Of a DNA stretch of 21,245 nucleotides, positions 5,489-14,071 are shown one piece after another. The DNA lies in contig CAZRGV010000107.1 in assembly GCA_964599655.1 (NCBI GenBank), forward strand, positions 1 to 21,245, written 5' to 3'. The position numbers and the translations under genes were made by a program. The first letter of the stretch is position 1; every line of letters starts with the position of its first letter. This DNA is from CAZRGV01 sp964599655. Its GTDB lineage: Bacteria > Planctomycetota > Planctomycetia > Isosphaerales > Isosphaeraceae. A model generated the notes under the pieces. That model made no database searches, was not told where the DNA came from, and saw only the letters and a program-made list of their open reading frames with translations.

Positions 5489-7528
5489 ATGAAACCGCTT
5501 CCATTCCGGTATGCCGCCCCGCTGATGGTGCTCCTGGGCGTGGTTCTGCCGACGGCCGGGGGCGTCCTGGTCCGCGCCCTTGCGGGCGTGACGATCTGGC
5601 CCCTGGAACCGCTCCATGCGACCATCGAGACGCTCGGGGCGGCCATCGCGCTGGCCCTGGCCAGTCTCCTTCTCATCTTGCGCCGGTTCGGGCGCGAGCC
5701 GGCCGAGCACCTCTGGATGTCCTGCGCCTTCCTTGGCATGGGGTTGCTCGACGGGTTCCACGCGGCCACGCCCCCCGGCAATCTGTTCGTCTGGCTGCAC
5801 AGCCTCGCGGTCCTGGTTGGCGGCGTGCTGTTCCTGCTGGTCTGGCTGCCGGAGAGGCTGGCCGAGGGGCGGCTGGCGCGCCTGATGCCGTCCGCCGTGA
5901 TCGTTGCCACGCTCGTCCTCGCGATGAGTTCGGTCCTCTGGTCCGGAATGCTGCCGTTGATGGTTCGAGACGGCGCGTTCACCCGGACGGCCCAGGCGTG
6001 CAACGTCACGGGAGGAGCCGCCTTTCTCCTGGCGGGGGCCCGGTTCGTCCTGCTCTATCGAACCCGCCCAGCCTGGGAGGAATTCCTGTTCGCGGTCCAT
6101 TGCGGCCTGTTCGGCGTGGCCGGCCTCGTCTTTGAACTCTCGGCGCTCTGGGACCCGGCCTGGTGGTGGTGGCACGTGCTGAGGCTCCTCGCCTACGCCG
6201 TGGCCCTTCGCTTTCTCATGACCACCTTTTGGGCGGCTCAGGAGGAGCTCCGAGAGCTGAACGAGTCGCTCGAGCATCGGGTTGAAGAGCGGGCCGCGGC
6301 CTTGCGGTTCTCGGAACAGCGCTACCGGCAGCTCACCGAGGGCACGCGAGACGCGATCGTCGTGGCCGACCAGTTCGGGCGGATCACGCTGTTCAACCCC
6401 GCCGCGCGCCAGGTCTTCGGCTACGACGAGGACGAGGTCCTGGGCCGTTGCCTGACCCTGCTGATGCCCCCCGAGTACCACGACGACTACTTCCGGGGCC
6501 TCCACCGTTACCTGGAGACGCGAGAAACCCAGGTCATGGGCCGCACCATCGAGCTTCGAGGCCGACGCAAGAACGGCGAGATCTTCCCCATCGAGATCGC
6601 CCTCTCGGCCATCGATCTGCCCGATGGGATCGTCTTTCTCGGAGCCATTCGCGACGCAACCGAGCGCCAACGCATGCAGGCCCGCCTCGTTCAGTCCGAG
6701 AAGATGGCCTCGCTCGGACTCCTCAGCGCGGGGATGGCGCACGAGATCAACAACCCGTTGGCCTACGTCGCCAACAACCTCGCCGTGCTCGACCGCGAGA
6801 TTCGCGACCTGACCCGCCTGGCGATCATTCTCAAGCAGGCGAGGGCCGATCTGGCCGGCGTCCGGCCCGACCTCGCCGAGCAGACCGACGAGGTCGACCT
6901 GACGTTCCTCACGGAACAGTTGCCGCGGATCGTCAACAGTACCAGGCAAGGGGTCAAGCGCGTCGCCGACATCGTCCACAACCTTCGAGGATTCGCCAGG
7001 CTCGACCGGGCCGAGGTCGATCGCGTCGACATTCATGAATCCCTCAACAGCAGCCTGGAGATGATTCGGGGCCGTCTGGCCCGCCGCAACATCCAGGTCG
7101 AGACGCGCTTCGCCGACCTGCCGCCCGTCTACTGCCAGCCCGCCCAGATCAATCAGGTCTTCCTCAACCTGCTGGTCAATGCCATGCAGGCGATCGAAAC
7201 CAACCATCGCGACGGCGGACGGATCGAGATCGTGACCCGCGCCGAAGGCGATTCCGCGATCGTCGAGATCGCCGATGACGGCGGCGGCATTCCTCCCGAC
7301 GTGTTGCCCCGGATCTTTGATCCGTTCTTCACCACGAAGGGCGTTGGCGAGGGAGTCGGCCTTGGCCTGAGCATCAGCCACGGCATCGTTTCGGACCACG
7401 GAGGACGTCTCGAGGTCGAGAGCCAGCCAGGGCAGGGAAGCCGGTTCCGCGTGATCCTCTCCGTCGCGGGGAAACGAGAGGTGACCCATGACGATACGTC
7501 GAAAACCCTGTCTGCTGGTCGTGGATGA
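5489..7528 (+). CDS. Membrane histidine kinase with PAS domain
   Basis: A 679-residue sensor kinase. Residues 8-250 hold about seven hydrophobic segments resembling a MASE3-type membrane sensor (LHATIETLG near 42-50, FLGMGLLDGFHA near 81-92). A linker coiled coil (250-275) leads to a PAS domain (275-390, ending FLGAIRDATERQR). The HisKA helix has SLGLLSAGMAHEINNPLAY with phospho-acceptor His418. The HATPase domain has the N box LLVNAMQA (561-568), DDGGGIP (596-602), FDPFFTTKG (610-618) and GVGLGLS (622-628). I start at ATG 5489, preceded by GGGAG; an in-frame ATG at 5408 would add a basic tail. It overlaps the response regulator by 41 bases. The signal is unknown; with seven membrane segments and no periplasmic domain it may sense a membrane-soluble or redox cue. 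Confidence 0.92.
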   Translation: MKPLPFRYAAPLMVLLGVVLPTAGGVLVRALAGVTIWPLEPLHATIETLGAAIALALASLLLILRRFGREPAEHLWMSCAFLGMGLLDGFHAATPPGNLFVWLHSLAVLVGGVLFLLVWLPERLAEGRLARLMPSAVIVATLVLAMSSVLWSGMLPLMVRDGAFTRTAQACNVTGGAAFLLAGARFVLLYRTRPAWEEFLFAVHCGLFGVAGLVFELSALWDPAWWWWHVLRLLAYAVALRFLMTTFWAAQEELRELNESLEHRVEERAAALRFSEQRYRQLTEGTRDAIVVADQFGRITLFNPAARQVFGYDEDEVLGRCLTLLMPPEYHDDYFRGLHRYLETRETQVMGRTIELRGRRKNGEIFPIEIALSAIDLPDGIVFLGAIRDATERQRMQARLVQSEKMASLGLLSAGMAHEINNPLAYVANNLAVLDREIRDLTRLAIILKQARADLAGVRPDLAEQTDEVDLTFLTEQLPRIVNSTRQGVKRVADIVHNLRGFARLDRAEVDRVDIHESLNSSLEMIRGRLARRNIQVETRFADLPPVYCQPAQINQVFLNLLVNAMQAIETNHRDGGRIEIVTRAEGDSAIVEIADDGGGIPPDVLPRIFDPFFTTKGVGEGVGLGLSISHGIVSDHGGRLEVESQPGQGSRFRVILSVAGKREVTHDDTSKTLSAGRG

Positions 7529-8012
7529 CGAGCCCGAGATCAGCGACTCGGTCTCGTACCTGCTCCACCGCGAGTACGAAATCCTTCGCGCCAGCGGCGC
7601 GGCCGAGGCCGTACGCCTCCTGGCCGATCACGACGTCCAGATCATCATGACCGACCAGCGCATGCCCGAGGTCACCGGCGTGGAGATGCTCCAGCACGTC
7701 CGCGCCCGCTATCCCGAGGCCATCCGAATTCTCTTCACCGGCTACGCCGACATCGAGTCGGTCATCGCGGCCATCAACCAGGGGCATGTCTACCGCTATC
7801 TGAGCAAGCCCTGGGAGCCCGAGGAGCTCCAGGCGGCGGTCGCCGACGCCGCCGCCGAGTACGAACGAATCGTCCGACGCTCCCAGGAAGTCGCCGCTTG
7901 CCGCGACACCATCGCCCGCCTGGAGACCAACCTCGCCGGCCTCCAGGCGCGGCTCGACCGGCTCGAACAGACCGTCGAGCAGATCCGCGAGCTCGTGGAA
8001 CGCCGAATGTGA
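7488..8012 (+). CDS. Response regulator with REC domain and C-terminal coiled coil
   Basis: A 174-residue protein. The receiver domain (7-122) has the acidic pair Asp13-Asp14, phospho-acceptor Asp56 (MTDQRMP), Thr84 (LFTGYAD) and Lys107 (YLSKPW). The TGYADIESVIAAINQGHVYRYLSKPW stretch is typical of receivers often joined to HD-GYP or similar outputs, but here no output domain follows. Residues 122-174 are a heptad-like helix (LETNLAGLQARLDRLEQTVEQIREL), probably a coiled coil for dimerising or for docking a partner. The ATG lies inside the kinase gene, so the two are translationally coupled and very likely partners. Output is probably through protein contact, not DNA binding. Confidence 0.9.
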   Translation: MTIRRKPCLLVVDDEPEISDSVSYLLHREYEILRASGAAEAVRLLADHDVQIIMTDQRMPEVTGVEMLQHVRARYPEAIRILFTGYADIESVIAAINQGHVYRYLSKPWEPEELQAAVADAAAEYERIVRRSQEVAACRDTIARLETNLAGLQARLDRLEQTVEQIRELVERRM

Positions 8013-8024
8013 TCGACGCGAACG

Positions 8025-10961
8025 CTACTTCCGCGGCTCGGACTTGGCCCCGGAAATCGGTTGTCGCGTTTTCATGTTGATCTGGATGCGCGAAAGCGAC
8101 TTCGTGGACGAGACCATCCGACCGTCGAGGTAGACGTCGAGGCCCTTGCGGCCGTCGGCATAAGCGTCGGGAATCTCGTCGCCGGGGGCGTCCCAGACGA
8201 GTGTCACGTCGTGACCCCGGTAGCGCTGGCCGTCGAGCAGAAAGCGCGTGAGGGTCCCCTCTGGGACCAGGGGGTCGATCTCCAGGATGTCGTCGTCCCG
8301 GGGAACGAGGCCGAGGATCTCAGGGATCAAGATGTCGAGCCATGTCGAATGGTTGTAGTCGCGCTCGGCGGTCTTCCACTGGGCGGTCTCACCGTTGTAG
8401 AACTCGCCGGTCCAGGGGTATTCGAGGTCCTGGTCGCGGTACTGGGCCTTCGTGAACGAGTGGAACAGCTCCCAGAGTTTCTCGCGGGTCAAGGGAGACG
8501 CGGGTTTCTCCAGGTTCCGATCGGCGCGGAGGGTCCGGGCCATCGCGGTCAGCACGATCGCGTTGGCGTGAGGCCAGGTCGGGCCGTTCCACATGCAGGT
8601 GCTGGCTCGGCCGTTGGCCTGGGGCCAGCCCGATTGCGAGTACGCCGGACACTGCCTCGAGACCGAGGCGACCGGCCAGGGGGTCCAGAACTGCTCGGGG
8701 TCGAGAATCGAGGCCCAGGCCTCCTCGAAGCCCTTGCCGGGCTCGAACATGCCGAAGTAAAACGGATAAACGCCAATGATTTCCTTCACATCGGCCACGG
8801 TGTCGTCGTCGGCGCGAAGGGAGTAGAAGAACTTCGTCTCGGGCCGCCACATCTTCTCGCCGACCGCCCTGGCGATCTTCGAGGCCAGCTCGTCGAACTC
8901 CTTGGCCTTCTCGGGCTGGCCGAGCAGCCGGTAGATCCGGGCCACGGCCACGGCGTTGCCGAAGTTGTACGCGGTCAGGTCGACGCGCTCCAGGCTGACC
9001 TTCGTTTCGGGTTGAGAAAAATCGTTGGACGTCTTGAAGTCCGAGAAGAAGAAGAACGAGGGTTGATACTCCATGCCCGTCCACCAGTGGGAGTCGACCC
9101 GTAAAAGGCCGTCGCCGTCGGGGTCGGAGACCGATTGCCACCCCCGGACGTTGTCGGCCAGCTTGTCGACGATCTGGGCGAGGAACGCCTTGTCGGGGTG
9201 GACGAGCTGGCCGTCCCAGGCGGAGGCGGTGATCCAGTCGGTGTACTGGCCGCCGGCCGGTCCGCTCGGCAGAACGTGGCTGGGATAGACGTGATCGGGC
9301 TTCTGGTTCTCGACCCAGGTCCGAAGGTGCCCTTGCCAGTATTTCGGGTCTCGGAGCCATCGGGCCTCTCGGATCTGGTGGGCGGCGCCGTAGCTGATGA
9401 CGTTGGGATACCACGTCGACCGCCAGCGGCCTTCGCTCTGAGTCGGCCATTTCAGGGCCCCGAGCTTCGGGTCCATCATGTTCTTCCGAAGGTTGTAGGC
9501 CCGGTGATAGTACATCTTGGTGACCCAGTCGTCGGAGCAGTCGAAGGTCGCCAGGTTCTTCTGGAACCAGTCCTGATACGCCTGAACCTGCTCGGCCAGA
9601 ACGTCGCGGACGTCCTGCTCTTTGGCGGGAATGATGCCGAGTTTGCCGGTTTCCGCGGCTCCTCCGCGCTCGAACTGGGTGGGAGGCGCCAGGACCCGGT
9701 CGAGCGTGCTCGGCTCCTCGGGCCGCTTGAACTCCAGGGCGGCCTTGAACACCTTGGTCTCGCCGGGCGCGACCGTGTACTGGAACCCGATCGCCTCGCG
9801 CATCCAGGAGGCGTTGTCGTCGCGGCCGTGGCTGATCGCCACCGTGGCGCGGTGGCTGTCGAAGACGTCGAGGTCCACCGGCGGCTCGCTCGTCGCGGTG
9901 AAACGGAGACTCTGCCGCACGTCGAACCCGTGATACCGCGTGCGCCACTCGGCCCGGAAGATCCAGGGGCCATACACGCCCGGTTTACCCGCCACCCGGT
10001 TCGAGACCACCTGCGCCTCGTACTGCTCCTGCCAGTCGAGCACGGGCATGACCTCGATCGTCCTCGGCTGATCGGTCGGATTGCGGACCTTGACGATCGT
10101 CATCAAGATATCGTCGCGCGTCAGAAACTTGTCGGCGGTGATCTCCAGGGGCGTCTTCGACTCCGCCGCGCGCGCGCCGTCCTTGGCCTTCGCCGCGATC
10201 GGCTCGAAGCCATAAAGGCCCGTATAAAACCGATCGCCGGCGTGGCGGAAGACCAGCCGGAGCTTCTCGGTCGCGACCGGCTCGAACCGGACGACGTTCT
10301 CTCCGGGCTCGGGGGCGTCCGGCTGTCGGCTGATGGTCCGCAGCGCGACCCACTTGCCGTCGCTCCAGCCCTCGACCTGGAACTGTTCAGGCGGGCGGCA
10401 ACCGCCGGTTCCCGTATCATCGAAGAAGAAGACCTTCACACCTTGAAGTGTTCGAGGAGCGCCGAAGTCGACCGCGTACCAGTCTTCTCGCGTGCCGCTC
10501 GACCACGCCGTCCACCGCTTCTCGGGCTTGAATGGCGGGGTCAAGGGGTTCTCCACGCGGTCGAGCCGGAAGGTGAACGACGCCGAGGCGGTGACGGCTC
10601 GCTCGGTTCCTTCGAGATGGACGTGGCTGGGGAAGTAGGTCGCCTTGGCCGGTTGCAACAGGCCGAACTCATCTCGAATTTCGAGGTCGAGTGCCTGGAT
10701 GTTGGTGAGGTAAACCCAGTGCACATCGTCGCGGAAGGCCCAACCCTGCGGGCTGGAGGCCCAGAGCCGTTCGCCGACGCCGCCGAAGGGAACCTCCGGT
10801 CCGTACGGCCGCTGGAGGATCGCGTCGATGTCGAACCGGCTGGCCGGAATGACCCGCATCCCGGGCGTTGGCTCCTGACCCTGCGCCTGGGCCGTGGCCG
10901 CCACGACGGCCAGAAGGGGGAGAAGAGTCCACCGGCAAGATTGTCCGGTTCGTGCGCGCAT
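8025..10961 (-). CDS. Secreted six-hairpin glycoside hydrolase with F5/8C-like domain
   Basis: A 978-residue secreted protein. The signal peptide ends near AQA at 26. Residues 150-255 form a discoidin/F5-8C-like beta domain (WYAVDFGAPRTLQGVKVFFFDD ... EKLRLVFRHAGDRF) that may bind carbohydrate. A second beta-rich region spans about 270-420. From about 450 to 885 runs an (alpha/alpha)6-type catalytic domain like the MGH1-like/GH63 group. Its landmarks are DWITASAWDG (575-584), WWTGMEYQPS (626-635), MWNGPTWPHAN (790-800) and FYNGETAQW (854-862). WTGMEYQPS sits where GH63 relatives have GMDNSPR, so Glu631 and Glu858 are candidate active-site acids by analogy. A C-terminal beta module follows. 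GAGAGG lies 6 bases before the ATG as GAGAGG on the minus strand. It converges on the regulator gene with a 12-base gap. Substrate unknown, probably an alpha-linked glycan. Confidence 0.85.
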   Translation of the reverse strand: MRARTGQSCRWTLLPLLAVVAATAQAQGQEPTPGMRVIPASRFDIDAILQRPYGPEVPFGGVGERLWASSPQGWAFRDDVHWVYLTNIQALDLEIRDEFGLLQPAKATYFPSHVHLEGTERAVTASASFTFRLDRVENPLTPPFKPEKRWTAWSSGTREDWYAVDFGAPRTLQGVKVFFFDDTGTGGCRPPEQFQVEGWSDGKWVALRTISRQPDAPEPGENVVRFEPVATEKLRLVFRHAGDRFYTGLYGFEPIAAKAKDGARAAESKTPLEITADKFLTRDDILMTIVKVRNPTDQPRTIEVMPVLDWQEQYEAQVVSNRVAGKPGVYGPWIFRAEWRTRYHGFDVRQSLRFTATSEPPVDLDVFDSHRATVAISHGRDDNASWMREAIGFQYTVAPGETKVFKAALEFKRPEEPSTLDRVLAPPTQFERGGAAETGKLGIIPAKEQDVRDVLAEQVQAYQDWFQKNLATFDCSDDWVTKMYYHRAYNLRKNMMDPKLGALKWPTQSEGRWRSTWYPNVISYGAAHQIREARWLRDPKYWQGHLRTWVENQKPDHVYPSHVLPSGPAGGQYTDWITASAWDGQLVHPDKAFLAQIVDKLADNVRGWQSVSDPDGDGLLRVDSHWWTGMEYQPSFFFFSDFKTSNDFSQPETKVSLERVDLTAYNFGNAVAVARIYRLLGQPEKAKEFDELASKIARAVGEKMWRPETKFFYSLRADDDTVADVKEIIGVYPFYFGMFEPGKGFEEAWASILDPEQFWTPWPVASVSRQCPAYSQSGWPQANGRASTCMWNGPTWPHANAIVLTAMARTLRADRNLEKPASPLTREKLWELFHSFTKAQYRDQDLEYPWTGEFYNGETAQWKTAERDYNHSTWLDILIPEILGLVPRDDDILEIDPLVPEGTLTRFLLDGQRYRGHDVTLVWDAPGDEIPDAYADGRKGLDVYLDGRMVSSTKSLSRIQINMKTRQPISGAKSEPRK

Positions 10962-11318
10962 GATGGGCCTCTCGTGTCATCTCGTCAGGTTGGCGAAGTC
11001 GGATTTCAAGGTAGCGACCCATCGGGCGATCGTAAAGCGAGTGGAGCCCCCGGAATCGATCGCCGACACGGCCTCCCAGCCGTTGCCGATCCGATTCCCT
11101 CGCGTGGGCGTCCGACCGCTCGTTTGATGACGACCCTGAGCAGTTCTCCGGCCGTCTTCAACGTGGCCGTGTTGCCACTCCACCGTCGGTGCCGAAAGCC
11201 AACCCTGGTCGACAGCCGACGCCGGATCGGGTAAAGTCGGGAGAGACGATTGTTGATCGAAGGTTGAACATCGCGGACGGTCGATCTGGCGATGGGAACC
11301 GAGAGTCGAGAGGCGGCC
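10962..11318. other. Divergent intergenic region, hydrolase / DUF1501 gene
   Basis: About 360 bases serving as promoter region for both neighbours. The DUF1501 side has a good sigma-70-like site at 11209-11237. On the hydrolase side TTTACG and TACCTT are spaced 17 bases apart on the minus strand, but the second hexamer is poor, so I do not call it. No gene seen. Confidence 0.5.
11209..11237 (+). promoter_or_regulatory. Candidate promoter of the DUF1501 gene
   Basis: TCGACA (11209-11214), 17-base spacer, TAAAGT (11232-11237). The -35 matches the sigma-70 consensus at 5 of 6 and the -10 at 4 of 6. Transcription would start near 11244, about 75 bases before the ATG at 11319. It is the best hexamer pair I found in the window. 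Confidence 0.5.
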
Positions 11319-12725
11319 ATGCGCGACTCGAGGACGGGCGAACGCGGTTGTCGAGAATTCCGCCAGCGCAAGCCGAGCCGTCGCGAGGCGTTGCGGGCGG
11401 GGGCGTTGACCCTGACCGGTCTGGGTCTGCCCGGCCTGTTCCAGGGGCGGGCCCTGGCGGCCGGCCGAACGGGCGGACCGGCCGGATTCGGCCGTGCCCG
11501 GCGCTGCATCCTGATCTTCATGTGGGGCGGACCGAGTCACCTCGACACCTGGGACCCGAAGCCCGAGGCCCCCAGCGAGATTCGGGGCTCGTTCGCCAGC
11601 ATCGAGACCCGGACGCCGGGCGTTCGCATCAGCGAGCACTTTCCCCAGCTCGCCCAGCAGACGCAGCGGCTGGCGATCGTCCGCTCGATGACCCACGACG
11701 ACCCTGCGCATCTCTCGACGGCCCACTGGGTCCTGACCGGCCACCTGGCACCGACCCCGCATTCCGACGCGGCCGGACCGTCGCCGAGGGACTGGCCGCA
11801 TCTCGGAGCGCTCGTGGCGAAGGTCCGGCCGTCGAACGGGGCCTTGCCGCAGGCGGTGACGATGCCCTGGACGGTCGCCCACCCGGCGGCGCCCGGCGGC
11901 AAGGCGCCCGGTCAAAACGCCGGCTGGCTGGGGAAGTCGTACGAGCCGTTCCGGGTCGAGGGGGATCCGAACGCTCCCGGCTTCCAGGTCAGCGGCCTCG
12001 GCTTGCCCGACGGCCTTTCGCAGGAGCGGTTCGACCGTCGTCGTTCGCTGCTCAATGGCCTGGCCTCGCCGCTCGATTTGCCGGGGAACGGCCCGAAGTC
12101 GTGGGATGGGTTCCAGTCGAGGGCGCTCGACGCCCTGGCCTCGGCCGAGGCGCGCGGAGCCTTCCAGATCGAGCGCGAAGACCCCAGAATTCGCGACCGT
12201 TACGGCCGGCACATTCACGGCCAGTGCCTTTTGCTGGCCCGACGGCTGATCGAGGCCGGCGTGGAGCTGGTCACGGTCAACTGGCACAACGACGGCCAGA
12301 ACTTCTGGGACACGCACGGCGACAACTTCAACCAGCTCAAGAACCGCCTGATGCCGCCGGCCGACCAGGGCTTCTCCGCCTTGCTCGACGACCTGTCGGA
12401 TCGCGGCCTGCTTGACGAGACGCTGGTGGTCTGGGTCGGCGAATTCGGCCGGACGCCCCGGATCAACCCGGCCAACAGCGGTCGCGAGCACTGGCCGAGG
12501 TGCTACTCGGCCGTCCTGGCGGGCGGCGGGGTGCGCGGGGGCCAGGTCTTCGGCGCCTCCGACCGCTGGGGGGCCTATCCGTCGCTCGATCCGGTCGGTC
12601 CCGACGACCTCGGCGCGACCATTCTGCACGCGCTTGGAATCGATCCGGGAACCCTGGTTCAAGACCCGGTCGGACGCCCCTTGCGGATCAACGACGGAAC
12701 ACCGCTGGTCCGTCTCTTCGGTTGA
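11319..12725 (+). CDS. DUF1501 protein with Tat signal
   Basis: A 468-residue DUF1501 protein, a family greatly expanded in planctomycetes with an alkaline-phosphatase/sulfatase-like fold. The N-terminus has a twin-arginine motif SRREALRAG (Arg21-Arg22), a hydrophobic core and a probable cut near ALA. Characteristic motifs follow in order: FMWGGPSHLDTWDPKPEAP, VRSMTHDDPAHLSTAHWVLTG, VNWHNDGQNFWDTHGDNFN, WVGEFGRTPRIN, and GREHWPRCYSAVLAGGG with GGQVFGASDRWG. I chose ATG 11319 because GAGAGG lies 5 bases before it; ATG 11292 in frame would add nine residues with no such site. Relatives often pair with DUF1549/DUF1553 genes, absent here. The activity of the family is undefined; Asp/His-rich motifs suggest metal-dependent hydrolysis in the cell envelope. 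Confidence 0.9.
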   Translation: MRDSRTGERGCREFRQRKPSRREALRAGALTLTGLGLPGLFQGRALAAGRTGGPAGFGRARRCILIFMWGGPSHLDTWDPKPEAPSEIRGSFASIETRTPGVRISEHFPQLAQQTQRLAIVRSMTHDDPAHLSTAHWVLTGHLAPTPHSDAAGPSPRDWPHLGALVAKVRPSNGALPQAVTMPWTVAHPAAPGGKAPGQNAGWLGKSYEPFRVEGDPNAPGFQVSGLGLPDGLSQERFDRRRSLLNGLASPLDLPGNGPKSWDGFQSRALDALASAEARGAFQIEREDPRIRDRYGRHIHGQCLLLARRLIEAGVELVTVNWHNDGQNFWDTHGDNFNQLKNRLMPPADQGFSALLDDLSDRGLLDETLVVWVGEFGRTPRINPANSGREHWPRCYSAVLAGGGVRGGQVFGASDRWGAYPSLDPVGPDDLGATILHALGIDPGTLVQDPVGRPLRINDGTPLVRLFG

Positions 12726-12833
12726 GCCCGAGTGAAGCCCGGCGCCGCCTCAATCCGATACAACGAGGGTCGCTGGCCCGTTGCCAGGGCGAGGAGGCGC
12801 CGGCTCGGGCGGCCGCACGGGAAGGGGACCGCG

Positions 12834-14051
12834 ATGGATCGGGATTGGACCCTGGAAGCTGGCGAGGAGACCGGGCCCGCGGCGTTCGTGCTGCCCAGCC
12901 GGCGCGAGGCGCTCGATGTGCTCCTGGCCGCCGTCAAGGCCGAGGCGGGCCTGCTCTTGCTGACGGGCGAGGCCGGGTCCGGCAAGACCTGGCTGGTTCG
13001 TCGCCTGGCCGCCGAACACGCGCCGGCGATGCCCTGGCTGCTGATCGACGTGACCCCGGCGATGGGTCCGGCCGAGTTGCTGCTGGAGATCGCCGCGGGA
13101 CTCGGTCTTGATGTCCGTCGTCCTCACATGGCGTCGAGCGGTTCGCTACGACTGGCCCTTTCCGGCCTGCTCGCCGAACGGGCCGCCGACGGCCGGCGCT
13201 GGGGGCTGGTTGTCGACGAGGCCCACCTGGCCGGCGCGGAACTGCTGGAAGAGGTGCGGGTCCTCTCCAACCGGCTCGGTCAGCCGGACGGGTTTTCGGC
13301 GATCGTTCTGGTCGGCCAGACGGCTCTGGCCCGCCGGCTGGAAACCTGGCCGTTGTCGGCGCTCGAGGCCCGCCTGGCCGCGAAGGTGCACCTGCGGCCG
13401 ATCGACGCCGACGAGGCGATGGCCCTGATCTCCCGGCTCGAACCGGGCCGGGCTCGCGACATCGGCGAGATCGAGCGGCGGCACCGCGACGCCGCCGGCA
13501 ACCCGAGACGTTTGCTTCGGTTCGATCCGCCCGCCCGCCCGTCCCGCTCGAAGCGCCTCTCGTCCGCCCCTCGACCGGCCCCGGCGCGACCGGCCACGTT
13601 GCCCGAGACCGCGCCCGAGCCCAGGCCGACGCCCGCACCGTCTCCCGAGCCGGCGATCATGCCGAGCCGCCCTCCCCTCCGGGTTGAGGACGGCTTGATC
13701 GAGGTCGGTTGGGAGGCCGAGCCGTCGTCGGGGGACGTCGAACCGCGGGAGCCGTCGCCCCAGCCGGCCTCGAGGGACGTCGAAGAGCCAATCAACGATC
13801 ACTACGCGGCGCTTCAGGCCTGGAACGAATGGAGCCGAAACCAGGGCCGCAGTCTGGAGGATCTGGAGCGGGAATTCGAGACCCATCCGGAAGCGGCTGG
13901 GACGATCGAGCCGGATCTCGCGGAGGGCATGAGCGAGGACGATCCGCCGCCCGAATTCGACCGGCCGAACCTTCGGGCCGAAGGGCAGCAGACCTTCGCG
14001 CCTTACAGTCAGCTCTTCTCCAGGCTGAGGCAGGCGAAGGAGGGAGACTGA
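12834..14051 (+). CDS. ExeA/GspA-like AAA ATPase with long disordered tail
   Basis: A 405-residue protein. Residues 20-230 are an AAA domain of the ExeA type: Walker A GEAGSGKT (45-52), Walker B LVVDEAH (125-131), sensor-1-like VLVGQTAL near 158-165, an Arg-containing EARLAAKVHLRPI near 178-190, and sensor-2 GNPRRL (222-227). Residues 230-405 are Pro/Ala/Glu-rich and probably disordered, without the peptidoglycan-binding domain of true ExeA. They include a short helical piece, INDHYAALQAWNEWSRNQGRSLEDLEREFE. The start at 12834 is preceded by AAGGGG; the frame is open upstream to 12732 but reads as basic leader. It lies 108 bases after the DUF1501 gene and 20 bases before the HU-like gene. Homologues work in type II secretion assembly, pilus biogenesis or transposition (TniB); the neighbour favours a DNA- or envelope-linked role, undecided. 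Confidence 0.85.
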   Translation: MDRDWTLEAGEETGPAAFVLPSRREALDVLLAAVKAEAGLLLLTGEAGSGKTWLVRRLAAEHAPAMPWLLIDVTPAMGPAELLLEIAAGLGLDVRRPHMASSGSLRLALSGLLAERAADGRRWGLVVDEAHLAGAELLEEVRVLSNRLGQPDGFSAIVLVGQTALARRLETWPLSALEARLAAKVHLRPIDADEAMALISRLEPGRARDIGEIERRHRDAAGNPRRLLRFDPPARPSRSKRLSSAPRPAPARPATLPETAPEPRPTPAPSPEPAIMPSRPPLRVEDGLIEVGWEAEPSSGDVEPREPSPQPASRDVEEPINDHYAALQAWNEWSRNQGRSLEDLEREFETHPEAAGTIEPDLAEGMSEDDPPPEFDRPNLRAEGQQTFAPYSQLFSRLRQAKEGD

Positions 14052-14071
14052 ACCCAAGGTTGCCAACCGAC

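Noticed and set aside
8389..9948. Long minus-strand frame inside the glycoside hydrolase
   Set aside because: Arg/Pro-rich shadow of the real gene in another frame, caused by high GC.
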